A stretch of DNA of 64,000 nt, from contig NC_087079.1 in NCBI RefSeq assembly GCF_026151205.1, positions 3,304,730 to 3,368,729 of the forward strand, given 5' to 3'. The DNA is from Bolinopsis microptera. Taxonomy: Eukaryota > Ctenophora > Tentaculata > Lobata > Bolinopsidae. The notes below the pieces were generated by a model. That model was not told the DNA's origin, searched no databases, and saw nothing but the letters and a program-made list of their open reading frames with translations. How positions within the stretch are numbered: position 1 is the first letter of the stretch; each line of letters opens with the position of its first letter. Of this stretch, positions 1-10,363 are shown in pieces. The position numbers were made by a program, and so were the translations under genes.

Positions 1-2134
1 TCATTAACTAAAATTCGGATGTTACTGATAAATTTCGCTAAGTTAAGGATCACTGCAGTGGTCCCTATGACCCAGGTTACTATTTTTAGAACAATCCCCG
101 AAACAATTTCCTTGCCACAGTCCTCACTGCACTCATCCGAGTAGTCACTGCATTGTACCTTACCGTTACACTTCTCCGAACTGGGTATCAGCTCGTTGGA
201 TGATTCACAGGTAAACACACTGGTACAATTCTCTTCGTCCGAGCTGTCCCCGCAGTCATCCACCAGGTTACACACTTTATCATAAGTCAAACAGTGGTCA
301 TTGGTGCACTGAAATAAGTTGTTGTCTTTCAATCCTTTTTCGTCGATATTAAGATTTCTTTTCAGAGGAATCAAAAATGTCAAACTTGAGCCGCTTCTTG
401 TTACAGAGAAAGTTCTCGTATCCTTGTAAACTCCAGCGCAAGCAGCAGGTGGTAGGATTTTTAAGAGGCAGGAGGATGCCAAACATCTGTTACTACAAGC
501 CATCAGCACGTACTGTTCTCCGTAGAAGCTGCTACAATCATGTTTGTTCTCTGGGAACATGATAGAGTTAGGAACTGCAGCTCCAATTATACCTTCCTCT
601 GGGAACTCAAAAGATTTCTGCGAGCATTTTTCAATAAATCTTCCAATACTATTGGACACACCAGGTAAACAATATGAAAGAAATTTTGGCCCATTTTTTC
701 GGGTTTTCCAAACTTTTCGTCGATGTTGGTAAGCCGTGTAAATCACATTTTTGAAAGGCCGAGTTTGTTCGCAGACTGCTTTCTCCGCCGCACAAGTATT
801 CAATCCAATACAAAGATCTTCGATTTTAACAAACTCAGTGGATCCAACCCCGCACAAGAAGACATTCTCACAAACACTGCCCTGAGGGAGGTATCTAAAA
901 GAGCTGCCAACATGGCAGGTGGGTCCCAGCCAGGAGTCCAGTTCATCCTCACCTCCCACACAGTCCTCTGTACCGTCATTTAGCCAGGATATAGGCAGGG
1001 GTGTTTGGTTCCCATTTTTATTATAGGATCTACGAATACAGGTGTGCTCAGTCATCTCTCTGCACTCCACTGAGTCTTCATCACTTTGATCAAAGCAATC
1101 AAAATATCCGTTACAAAGCTCATGCTTATGGACTCTACATGAAAATGAGGGTTGGTGACATAACAAATCAAAACCATCGTCACACATAGAATATTTACCA
1201 TCATTAAAAATATAGCCTTCAAAATATTTGTTACAAACGATAACTTCAGATAGAGACGTAGGGAACCCATCTACAGGGCAAGTAAGAACACTCCTCTTTT
1301 CGTCAGTGCAGTTTGTTTGGTCTAGAAAATATTTGCACATCGGCTCATGGAAAGGACTATACAACAAAACTTCACTCGAATCAAACGAACAAAGTGGTTG
1401 CTTCTTTAGACCAGCGCATCTTGTGAAGTTCTGTATAGGAACCCAATTGTTTCCACTGCAGAAGCTTTGAGTAATTAAACACCATTCGACACTAGGTCCA
1501 ACTTCCCAGTGGTAACAACCCGTCTCGTCCTCTCCATCGTCGCAGTCTTCATATCCATCACAAATATGTGCTGGTTGTACATAGTGAGGCGAAATTCCTT
1601 TTTTACACATGATACCATATATGTAACCGTTGCAATATGCTTCATCGAAACAATTTGTTAAGTCGCAAATACCATCGCATGGAACTTCAGCTTTGGTATT
1701 TGTGGCGGTGGTTTTACAATAGTCATCCAAGTTCAAGTCGCAAATAATGAGAGACTGCAGCTTTACCTGTCCACAAACCCAGTACCGACTCAAAACTTCT
1801 TTCCATTTTTTCCCAAATGACCGGGAGTCAGGTGTACTACAAATAATCCCGGGACAGGAAATAGAGTTACTCTGTATGAATAATTCGCGAGTATTCATTT
1901 CTGCAGATAATGCCAAACAGGACTGATAATTAAAAACAGTTACATTCGGACAAATATTCGAAACAAAGAATGTTGGTGCCATTGTTAACGACCCAAAGGA
2001 GGATGTTATGGTGTAATACGTTTCTGACTGTACACAACGTAAAACCTCAAAGAATGATTCATCGGGTTCGGGCCGGACACAATAGATATTTGCCATCGGG
2101 GACACTACAGTCCACATCGTCTCCTCACACTGAC
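1..2134 (-). CDS. Receptor exon 9: Cys-rich region, LDLa repeats and TM1
   Basis: Open over 2,134 bp (about 711 codons). It begins after the acceptor at 2136-2135 with QCEETMWTVV. A region of paired cysteines and degenerate LDLa motifs follows (DGYEDCDDGEDETGC near 1520-1560; NGYFDCFDQSDE near 1075-1115). The last two LDLa copies are canonical (LVDDCGDSSDEENC near 225-270; SDYSDECSEDC near 135-165). Immediately after comes VLKIVTWVIGTTAVILNLAK, a 7TM helix 1 of the LGR/GRL101 class. The remaining helices are outside the window. The exon is unusually long and intronless for this gene. Confidence 0.85.
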
Positions 2135-5100
2135 CTGTGGTTGTGTTAAAATTTTTTTTAAACTTTTATACACTATACTACCTTAAGAACGACAAGTTTA
2201 GTCTACCATAAATTTAGTCAAACTTTTGACTAAAATTGTTGTAAACCAAATTTCATGCTCATTCAGTCTCAAGAATACATTTTTCGGCGACTAATTTTAA
2301 AGCAGACCGAAAGTTCAGTAGAGCAAATATGACATGAATATTATTAAGCTAACATTGTTTATAATTAATATATGACATCACCGTTCCTACTGCACACAAC
2401 CGTACCAAATTCCTATTGCATTTAAAGGGTTAGAGCTCCTACTTGGACATTATATTTTTAATCGATCCATCCCAATGCTCTGTTGAAACGGCTGAAGGAT
2501 CATATCTACATAAACTACGTAGTTCCAACAAAAATGGAAAAGTCGAAAAAGGGTGAAAAAGAAACTGAACAGTGAAGAACTTAGTGATACAGAGTCACAA
2601 ACTCTGGAGTCTGGATCTGATGTTATTGAAATTTCTGAGTAATGCATTGCAGCTTAATCTGTAATGCTCAGACAGCACGGGGTAGACTAAATTTGTTGTT
2701 CTTAAGGTAAATGGAATTGAAAATGGTATCGAAAAGTCGAAAAATGTGACTAAAATCGTTGTAGACTAAAAATTTGCAAAATTTGTGACTAAAATTATGG
2801 TAACCAAAATTATGGTAACCAAATTTATTAGCCCTAAGGTATTACAGAACTAACCAGTATTCATTACAGGTTATAGTGTTAAGCAATTGTTAGATTTGGC
2901 TGGATTTTATTTTTACCCAGTTTGCTGGTCTATGACTCGATTCTCTCTCACGTGTATAATAGAAGAGGCTGTTACGGGGATTATCTGTCGGATCGAACAA
3001 ATAAATTCAAAACACATTATATTTTTATCTGTGAAATTGTTTCACCTGGTTTTGGGTTGCACGAAAGTATGATGAAAGGTAGAGCATCATCCAAGTCAGT
3101 GTTAGAGACCCTAGATATGCTGTAGGTACATTCATTAAATATTTCTGCTTCTTCTCCACAGTGAAGGTCTGCCAAGACGATGTAATTTCTCCTGAACTTC
3201 AGAGGCGCTGTACCTGTTCTGAAGTAAAGGTGGTCCTGGTCCTCGAAATCTACCTAGAACAATATTTAGTTAGTACATATCTATAAGGGTCCTCGAAATC
3301 TACCTAGAACAATATTTAGTTAGTACATATCTATAAGGGTCCTCGAAATCTACCTAGAACAATATTTAGTTAGTACATATCTATAAGGGTCCTCGAAATC
3401 TACCTAGAACAATATTTAGTTAGTACATATCTATAAGGGTCCTCGAAATCTACCTAGAACAATATTTAGTTAGTACATATCTATAAGGGTCCTCGAAATC
3501 TACCTAGAACAATGTTTAGTTAGTACATATCTATAAGGGTCCTCAAATCTACCTAGAACAATGTTTAGTTACTACATATTTATAAGGGTCCTCGAAATCT
3601 ACCTAGAACAATATTTAGTTACAAAATATTCATAAGGGTCCTCGAAATCTACTTAGAACAATGTTTAGTTACTACATATTTATAAGGGTCGCGTAATTTA
3701 CCTTAGGAGAAGCATTTATAAAAGTTAATTATGGCAGGCCTTGAATAATGATGATAACAAATTGAGGATTTTGATCAATCCTTTTTTCGAAAGATTAAAC
3801 CAAAAAGCAGTAAAAACCTTCACTGTGTGTCCTCCACATCAAAATTGGCGCGGCCCTGAATGCAAAGTTGCGTCAATTTAGAGCAGCGCTAATTCAGAGC
3901 CGCGCTAATTTGCTAAATTTTATTTGAAGGACCCACAGTTATTTTTAAAAACAATTTACCCAATCTACAGAATACTCCAGTCCTAGTTCATCACATATCA
4001 GATCAGCTGCTTTATCTGAGAATTGATCCGCAACAACCAATCCATATTTCTGTAATTATGAAGTAAATGTTACAAGATACATGGGTAACAAATATGTAAT
4101 AATAAATAAACAACAAAACTTCATTCGTCGGAGTGAAAAATCTATAAACTATTTAACAATAACACCCCCTCCCCCTTCTAAAATATATATATATATCATA
4201 TATATAATTTACAGGGGGGGGGGGGGGGGTAAAAGTCAGTACCCATACGTACGTTGGGTCTTATACCACCGCCGTGTTCTATATTTGAGAGTTGTTGCTT
4301 TGCAGATGGAATACTGTACCTACTTGTTCGATCAGGATTCTGTCACCAAAATTTGAAAATTTTGGTGAACAAACTCGTTATGCTTCATATATCGGTCATC
4401 TGAGAAGCTAGAATTCTCATTTGTTTAGGACAAACGTAATTTAAATGGCCAAACACCATTCTATAAAATTTTGCTCGATCCGACTATCCAAACTATCAAA
4501 TAAATGCGAAAATGAACCTTTATTTGAAAAAAAATAACACGAATATTTTTCGATATGACAAATTCCTCGAACCAGTGGTGGTAGTACTAGTAGTAGTAAG
4601 TCATACCAGAAAGAATTATTTCAATTGGGCACACAGCTAGTGAAGCTGAGCTATTAAGGCCAACGTATGGGTACTAACTTTTGCCCCCCCGGCCCTGTAA
4701 TTGTATATATATTCATACCCCTTTGTCGGTTAGGGCCTCCAAAATTCCAGAGGTAGATGTTGCTGGTGTCTTTGTTGAATACATCAATCGAAATCGCTGC
4801 TTCGCTGTAAAATGTAAAATGTTCAAATTTTATATTTATTTAAAATTTTACAATTTTACAATTACACCTCCCCGCCAAAACAAACATCTTTGTATAGATT
4901 ATTTGTAAACTTAATACCAATATCACGTGCGTGCTAAATCACTCTACAGTCAATCTTCGAGATTGTTCTAAAAGGGCCCCCGATGCATCGCGATGGTTGT
5001 AACCAACTTCAATCGACGTATTTTCGGACGCTGATTCCGAATCACCCTCCATGACATAGGGTTAAAATGCTCTCCTGACGAGATATTGGCGAAAAACTGT

Positions 5101-8100
5101 ATCGATCACGTAATATGACCGTATAAGGAACAAGGAAGTTAGTCTAATTTCTCGTTAGGGTTAGGGTTTCAGCATAGTTTTTGTTAAGGATTGGGTTAGG
5201 GACTAGGGTTAGAGTTGGGATTAGATTAGAGGGTTAGGGTTTCGAAAAGTCGTTCAGAACCAGCTTGAGCTAGAGAACGGGTTAAAAAAGTCGCGTGACA
5301 GTCGAGTGTAGAGTGATTAATAATCATCCCCAATATCACTGTAATATCTTTGATAAAAAGATAAAACAAGCAACAATGCTAAGAATTACTATGATTTGAT
5401 TGCATATTAACCTTTGAAATGAAATGCTTTTAATCGATGTCGGAGTAAGCAGTATGTTTTTCTTCGACAGAATTATTAATTATAATCATTATCTCTTACC
5501 CTTGTGCCTGTAGTCAGTGCAACCTTCACAGGTGCAGTCTGACTCTGAGTTGCCACATCTCCCCAAGCTACTACAACAAGGACTAAACCCCTTAGGATCA
5601 CACTCCGCTGATATCCCGTTACGCAGGGGGTGCTCCTTACCACAGAGTCTGTCATCTCTCCATTTCTTCTTAGCTACCAGAGGATAAGAAGACTTTTGTT
5701 TGTTGAAAAATTCGGAATATATAACATTAATATTTACAACAACGTATATCGATAAGATATACACATAATCAATTCATTGAGTCCGTGGGACTCCCAATTA
5801 ACCAAGCAAACTCAAAGTCACTCTCGCAACGTTTATCAACTGTATTGGCAGAAGATCTGGTTCCTCTTATTATTATATACGCAGGATGGGCCTGTCGTGA
5901 TATCATGGAACGCTTAGGTTCCACCAGGATCTGGTATTCGTCATAATTCTAGGGCCTCTATGTATCGTCATCTCGCACAACTCCTTAAGAATCTTGTGAA
6001 TTTGGCATGTGAAAATTTGCAGCCTTCCAGACATTGATTCGGTCAACGAGGTGTCATACGTCACCTCAGGATCGGGTGACAGGGGGCTGACCAGGTTAGA
6101 ACCCAATTGATTGGGTTCGAGGTCACGCGATTATGAGCCTGAGGTCACGTGGCTATGACATTACCAGAGCATAAATATAAAACATGTTATGTGCTCCTTC
6201 ATAAAAAAATTTATGAAAATTTATGAAAATTGCACGATGCATTAATGGCGATCAGAGATTTAGTAATTTTGATCGCATGATTCGTGCTACAATTTAACAA
6301 TTAATTTATCAGATATTAATACAACTTTGAGAGATCGTGGATATTACTATTTAATTAGTACAATTAGTACAATTAGTACAATTAGTACAATTAGTACAAT
6401 TAGTACATTAGTACAATTAGTACAATTAGTACAATTAGTATAATTAGTATGATTAGTATGATTAGTATAATTAGTATGGTTAGTATAATTAGTATGATTA
6501 GTATAATTAGTATGATTAGTATAATTAGTATGATTAGTATAATTAGTATGATTAGTATAATTAGTATGATTAGTATAATTAGTATGATTAGTATAATTAG
6601 TATGATTAGTATAATTAGTATGATTATTAAAATTAATATGATTAGTATGATTAGTATAATTAGTATGATTAGTATAATTAGTATAATTAGTATGATTAGT
6701 ATAATTAGTATAATTAGTACAGTTTGTATAATTAGTATAATTAATATAATTAGTTTTAGTATATCAAATTACCGTCTTGTCTTTGCCTATCTATATCTCT
6801 GTAATCGATACACCCCTCACAAATACAATGATCTGAAATTAAAAATTAGAAAGACCTTTACAATCTAACAATAACACTTGTGTCAGATCAAAACTGAAGT
6901 TTTAAATGGACATTATCCAACCAAAATCAGAAAACATACCCAAAATAATGAACGTTTAAAATAATTACCTGATGAGTTGCCACATACCCCGCTCTCTCTG
7001 CCACTACAGCACGGTGCTGCTCCCCCAGGGTTACACTCAGTAGCGTTACCATCAGGCAGGGGTACGAACCACCCACAACTCCCGTCTTCTCTCCACCTTC
7101 TTCCACCTAAGATATTAAGTTGCCGTCCATTTCCGCCGATTGATTATACTACCTTAGTACCTTCATTTTACCAACGTCCTAAGTAATTAACTAACTGTTT
7201 TTTACCTCTTATTTTTGCTCTTTCATTTTTAGTGGCTGGGTATTTATGTGCTATTTTTCGGGCATCTGTTTTTTTTTGGTTTGTTTTGGTTTTAACGAGT
7301 TGTTTTTTATTGGTTTGTCAACAAAACTCACAGTGCTGGCAAGCACGACCGTTGCCCCTTTTACCCCTTACTAATTTGTTCTAAGCCGTTCTACGGGTAG
7401 GGGTGTACTTGTATCACCGTGCTGGCAAGCACGACCGTGGCTTTTATACATTCTATACTATTATACCCCTATACTATTTTACCCCATTTACTATAACTAG
7501 CCACCGGTGGGCGGTTGGGGTCCGGGACCCGCTCAAAAGTTTGGTCATGGGTCCTAGTATTTGAGAGTTGTTGCTTTGCAGATGGCGTACTGTTCGAGGA
7601 TTCCGTCGCCAAAATTTGAAAATTCGGTTTTTAGAAGCCACACCCAATCATCATTGAATTGCATATACTCGTGTTTGCGAACATGCTAAAAAATTCATTG
7701 TAACATATTGCAATAGGTAATTAAATCCGGAATTTGACCTGAAAAGATGGCGCCAGCGGATTCAAAATGACGAAGTTATCAAGCAATTTGTTTTTAATTC
7801 GTTAGCCAAATTGATTGAGTAATCATGTGATCACTGATTGCGTGCTACAACACCGTAATTGGGCTCTCTGCATGATTCCAATAGTGCCAACCCAATCACC
7901 TGATCACACGTAATAAATAACCTCGTTATGCTACATATCTCGGTCATCTGAGAAGCTAGAACTCTCATTTTGTCAGGACAAACGTAATTTAAATGGCCAA
8001 ACACAATTCGATAAAATAAGGCTCGATCCGACTATCCAAACTATCAAATAAATGAAAAAAATGAACACGAAATCGAATATTTTTTGATTTGAAAAATAAC

Positions 8101-8920
8101 CGGAACCAGTGGTGGTAGTAAGTCATACCAGAAAGAAATATTTCAATTGGGCAGTCAGTGACTGAGCTATTAAGGCCAACGTATGACTATGGGTACTGAC
8201 TCTCCCCCCTTAAAATTATTTTAAGTTGTATCTTAAACCTTATAGAATATATTTGCTGTGGCGGGTAGTAAATGCTATGTTTCGTTCTAGGTGACAATTA
8301 CTAACTGAAAAGCTTTCCACGTTTCCGTGTTCCTTTGTAACTTTATGTAATCTGCAATATTCCTGATATCTTTTGCTTACCTTGTTCTCGCCACTTTGAA
8401 ACGTTTCTGTAGTCCACACAGCCGTTGCAGAAGCAGTGGTAGACCGTCTCACCACATTTTCCATTATATATCCCAGCTGACTGAGTTAGCATTACACTGC
8501 AACAAGGTTTCTCCCCATCAGGATTACACTCGGAAGCGTAGTTACCGTTTGGGGCCGGGTAGTTATAGCCACAATATCCGTCCTCCCTCCACTTTCTTCC
8601 ATCTGTATAAGAGATTTATTTAATGGGATTTTGGTTCTTTACAATGTTGCTGTGTAGTTATTAATTGAGTTATTAATAATTTATTCATTGGATGTTGCGA
8701 AAATCTAATAGTATAATGATTCCTCATTAAATTCGACAGTGGGCGTGGCAAGGATTGTTTCATTTTTACTTGAATTATAGCGCCCTTAATCAAACCAACC
8801 TTTGGGATCATCTGTTGAAACTCCGGTACTTTTAACTGACGTTACGACGCTTAAAATAGAAGAGCTGGCAAGTACGAACAACACACCACTGTACACCACG
8901 TGATGCCCACATAAGGACAT
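1..8920 (-). CDS. Multidomain receptor gene: signal peptide, 3 hevein-like, SRCR, LDLa/Cys-rich, 7TM GPCR (3' end off window)
   Basis: Nine exons read on the minus strand: 8920-8800, 8602-8381, 7106-6969, 6832-6773, 5673-5500, 4804-4719, 4049-3960, 3253-3046 and 2134-1. All junctions are AG/GT and all phases agree (1,1,1,1,1,0,0,1), giving about 1,080 open codons with no stop. Order: signal peptide; three tandem 8-Cys hevein-like (chitin-recognition type) domains; one SRCR domain; a long Cys-rich region with LDLa repeats; then a hydrophobic helix after the last LDLa, as in GRL101-type LDLa receptors. No GAIN/GPS site was seen before the helix. The predicted role is a cell-surface GPCR with a lectin- or scavenger-like ectodomain; the ligand is unknown and chitin/GlcNAc binding is only inferred from the hevein fold. 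The other six helices lie outside the window. It could be two adjacent genes, but the phase match across 3046/2134 argues for one. Confidence 0.82.
2135..3045 (-). other. Receptor intron 8 with inverted repeat
   Basis: Non-coding. Contains an inverted pair at about 2182-2206 and 2684-2708 (TTAAGAACGACAAGTTTAG against its complement, two mismatches), probably the ends of a short MITE. Short tandem copies of ATTATGGTAACCAAA occur near 2795-2825. No exon seen. Confidence 0.45.
3046..3253 (-). CDS. Receptor exon 8: SRCR domain, C-terminal half
   Basis: Encodes VDFEDQDHLYFRTG, then NYIVLADLHCGEEAEIFNEC and FIILSCNP. These are the LxC.G.E..I..C and C-terminal Cys strands of SRCR. The acceptor (TTCTAG before GTAGATTTC) lies in the last unit of the 50-bp minisatellite at 3238-3690, so other candidate acceptors sit just upstream. 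Exit phase 1 at GT 3045-3044 matches exon 9. Confidence 0.8.
3238..3690. repeat. 50-bp minisatellite, about 9 copies, carrying a 3' splice-site module
   Basis: Unit starts recur at 3238, 3288, 3338, 3388, 3438 and 3488, then with slight length changes to about 3690. The first five or six copies are nearly identical; distal ones diverge. On the receptor (minus) strand each unit reads branch-point-like TACTAAC, a T-rich tract, TTCTAG, then GTAGATTTCGAGGACC, the first 16 bases of receptor exon 8. The array therefore spans the intron/exon boundary. Confidence 0.93.
3960..4049 (-). CDS. Receptor exon 7: SRCR domain core
   Basis: Ninety bases, phase 0 at both ends, encoding KYGLVVADQFSDKAADLICD then ELGLEYSVDW. 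This is the SRCR core (consensus WGTVCDD...AADVICRQLG). The Trp and first Cys of the usual WGTVC are replaced by Tyr and Val-Ala, so one canonical disulfide may be missing. Confidence 0.78.
4212..4697. mobile_element. hAT-like MITE (CAGGG ends) in receptor intron
   Basis: Ends CAGGGGGGG...GTAAAAGTCAGTACCCATACG and CGTATGGGTACTAACTTTTG...CCCCCGGCCCTG are inverted. CAGGG termini suggest hAT. The 8-bp flanks (ATAATTTA and TAATTGTA) are only similar, so the TSD is not clean. Its interior (from TTTGAGAGTTGTTGCTTTGC) recurs at 7555-8200. No transposase. Confidence 0.6.
4719..4804 (-). CDS. Receptor exon 6: SRCR domain, first strand
   Basis: Encodes RFRLMYSTKTPATSTSGILE and ends ALTDKG. The FRL...SGILEAL pattern matches the start of an SRCR domain (normally VRL...SGRVEV). 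Phase 1 entry, phase 0 exit at GT 4718-4717, which fits exon 7. Supported by phase and by domain continuity only. Confidence 0.68.
4938..5317. mobile_element. Harbinger-like MITE with telomere-like core
   Basis: TIRs ATCACTCTACA (4938) and TGTAGAGTGAT (ends 5317) with a 3-bp TSD TAA (4935-4937 and 5318-5320). The interior includes GGACGCTGATTCCGAATCAC and several GGGTTAGGGTT-like runs. Related copies: 36006-36361 (inverted) and 11829-12040 (truncated). The 3-bp TWA TSD points to PIF/Harbinger. Confidence 0.8.
5500..5673 (-). CDS. Receptor exon 5: hevein-like domain 3
   Basis: Encodes KKKWRDDRLCGKEHPL, AECDPKG, PCCSSLGRCG, DCTCEGC and TDYR. It is a complete third copy of the 8-Cys module in one exon. 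Acceptor AG at 5675-5674, donor GT at 5499-5498. The open frame upstream of the acceptor, up to 5764, is intronic read-through. Confidence 0.85.
6354..6757. repeat. 9-bp microsatellite, (TTAGTACAA)n then (TTAGTATAA/TTAGTATGA)n
   Basis: About 400 bp in receptor intron 4. Starts as TTAGTACAA repeats and shifts into alternating TTAGTATAA and TTAGTATGA. The long isoleucine/serine/methionine reading frame across it is a by-product of the period (multiple of 3). Confidence 0.95.
6773..6832 (-). CDS. Receptor exon 4: hevein-like domain 2, C-terminal part
   Basis: A 60-bp exon encoding DHCICEGCIDYRD and a short basic linker. The phase-1 join to exon 3 recreates the aspartate codon. Too short to find by ORF length; supported by the domain continuation and splice phase. 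Confidence 0.82.
6969..7106 (-). CDS. Receptor exon 3: hevein-like domain 2, N-terminal part
   Basis: Encodes RRWREDGSCGWFVPLPDG, then TECNPGG, PCCS and VCGNSS. The intron falls inside the domain after CGNSS, and the last three cysteines come from exon 4. AG at 7108-7107, GT at 6968-6967, phase 1 at both ends. Confidence 0.85.
7328..7500. repeat. Dispersed GCTGGCAAGCACGACCG repeat fragments
   Basis: Two copies of GTGCTGGCAAGCACGACCGT (near 7333 and 7413), each followed by T/C-rich TACCCC text. The same start opens the 538-bp tandem repeats at 61931 and 62469. Confidence 0.6.
7548..8215. repeat. Second copy of the 4.2-4.7 kb MITE interior
   Basis: Shares TTTGAGAGTTGTTGCTTTGC, the CATCTGAGAAGCTAGAA stretch and the TATTAAGGCCAACGTATG end with 4285-4665 in the same orientation. 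It contains extra sequence (about 7620-7920) absent from that copy. Lies in receptor intron 2; no coding signal. Confidence 0.65.
8381..8602 (-). CDS. Receptor exon 2: hevein-like domain 1
   Basis: Encodes WREDGYCGYNYPAP followed by EC, PCCS, KCG, YHC, FCNGC and VDYR, an 8-cysteine hevein-like module with the paired CC. The domain has an extra loop between CC and KCG compared with copies 2 and 3. It ends in a second Trp-Arg-Glu motif leading into the next domain. Flanked by AG at 8604-8603 and GT at 8380-8379. Confidence 0.85.
8800..8920 (-). CDS. Receptor exon 1: start codon and signal peptide
   Basis: ATG at 8920. The first codons give MSLCGHHVVYSGVLFVLASS, a short polar start followed by a hydrophobic core with small residues, typical of a secretory signal. 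The exon ends in phase 1 at 8800 before GTTGGT. Joining to exon 2 creates a Gly-Arg-Lys-Trp start of the first hevein-like domain. No upstream coding exon was found. Confidence 0.72.
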
Positions 8921-9168
8921 GATCAATTTATTCGTCAGGATCAGGTTGGTGTTCTGGAAGGTTGATTAAATGGATAAAATGGTCGGAAAGTAATATAAAT
9001 GGTTAGAAAGTAAAGTAGAGATGGCAAAATTAGCAATTCAAACCTTTAATTCATATTATATCTATACTCGACACACACACTGCAACCCCTTTTCGCGGTG
9101 GCCGGCCGGCCGGAGTGCACGAGAGAGGTATACAACGTGTAGCAATATCTATACTGCTATATATTATA
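8921..9168. other. Upstream flank of the receptor gene
   Basis: Likely promoter-proximal region of the minus-strand receptor. No clear TATA box can be assigned. A GC-rich GGCCGGCCGGCCGGAGTGCACG stretch near 9100-9122 resembles the hairpin part of the 62-kb repeat. Confidence 0.3.
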
Positions 9169-9396
9169 CAGTAAAATCCCGATCGCGAATCTCGATTTAC
9201 CTCGGCCATTTCCTTCCTCCAAATAGGACTAAACATACATTAAATGTAAACAACCAATACTCCGATTTACCGCAAACCCCGATTTACCGCGGTTTCTTTC
9301 TCTCAAACTCCGCGGTGAATCGGGGTATTACCATGCAGTGGCGTAACATTGCATTTTGGCACCACCCCCCCTTCGTTACGCCACTGGGTATTACTG
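9169..9396. mobile_element. pogo/Tigger-like MITE with TA target duplication
   Basis: Starts CAGTAAAATCCCGAT and ends ATCGGGGTATTAC...TTACTG, flanked by TA at 9167-9168 and 9397-9398. Internal CGATTTACCGC repeats. Interrupted near its right end by a second small element (9332-9386). No transposase. Confidence 0.72.
9332..9386. mobile_element. Tiny hAT-like insert nested in the pogo-like MITE
   Basis: CAGTGGCGTAAC (9336) and GTTACGCCACTG (ends 9386) are perfect inverted ends, CAGTGGCG being typical of hAT MITEs. GGTATTAC occurs at 9324-9331 and 9387-9394, an 8-bp TSD, with four extra bases (CATG) on the left. Confidence 0.68.
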
Positions 9397-10363
9397 TACA
9401 TATTTAATAGTGGTACAGCGATACTAATAGTAATACTTGTACCACGTGATAGAGCTATAGTTATATTGTTTAACTAACTTTAAGTTTAACTTCATTAACA
9501 TGTTCAAAATCAGTAAATCTGGGTAACATCTTAATTTTGAACTTGTCCATACCTGTAGGCAGTCAAGAAGAACGATCAAAAGCTCGTACGGACAATATCC
9601 GCAACTTAAAATACAAACAAACGGTGCTCAGACTCCCCGAGCAGATATCAGCTGTTAATCTGAGTAGTGAGCGGGTGGCATTATCGAACCCTGCTAGCGT
9701 CAGAATTGAAAGTATAATTATCTTCCTCTACGATAGTCCAGCTGGGAGGATTAATAAGTTGACGCACGAATGATGAAGCGGTTCATTGTCAATGGACGAG
9801 ATGTATTAACAGTAACGGTATTATGTTCATTGTTAACAGTGCGATAACAATAACGTTATTTTGTCGAGAAGAAAAGCTAAGATGTGAGATGGGGTGACTA
9901 CGATGAGCTTTTACTTGGAGTAAATAACTTTATCCATGCTTGATGAGAATCGGTATTGTTGGTACGTAAATTCTGCTGTTCGCTTTATCTGAGGAGATAT
10001 CTTGTTTTTTCTTTGTGATAGTCATCTTTACAATTAACCTCGTGACGCACGCTCAACTGCAGTACAGTTACACCGCTCCCACTAAATCGCTCGCCTCAAT
10101 TTTCCATGTTTTTAAAATTCTTGTGATAAGGCCCTGAGGGTATGAAAGTAATTTCAGTCGGTATTTCTGGACGCTGATTCCGAATCACCCTCCATGACGT
10201 AGGGTAAAAATGCTTCCCTGGAGAGTTATGGGTACACAGTATCCAATTCTAATAAACATGAACAGCTTCAAGTTCAACTGTAGCTCCCCGAATTGTCATC
10301 ATCGGCAATATTACTGGGCCGCGCTCAGCCTGTCATTCCGCCTAATCTCTATTCTCTATGTTA
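9397..10363. other. Intergenic stretch with a MITE-B fragment
   Basis: No gene seen. From 10081 (ACTAAATCGCTCGCC) to about 10234 lies a fragment of the MITE family best seen at 22198-22564, including GGACGCTGATTCCGAATCAC and the CTGGAGAGTTATGGG segment. Confidence 0.5.

Noticed and set aside
3238-3690. CRISPR-like array
   Set aside because: Contiguous tandem units without spacers, in an animal genome.
5489-5764. Stand-alone 91-codon cysteine-rich ORF
   Set aside because: Its N-terminal third is intron read-through; the Cys-rich part is receptor exon 5.
6449-6868. 139-codon Ile-Ser-Met repeat ORF
   Set aside because: Translation of a 9-bp microsatellite within a receptor intron.
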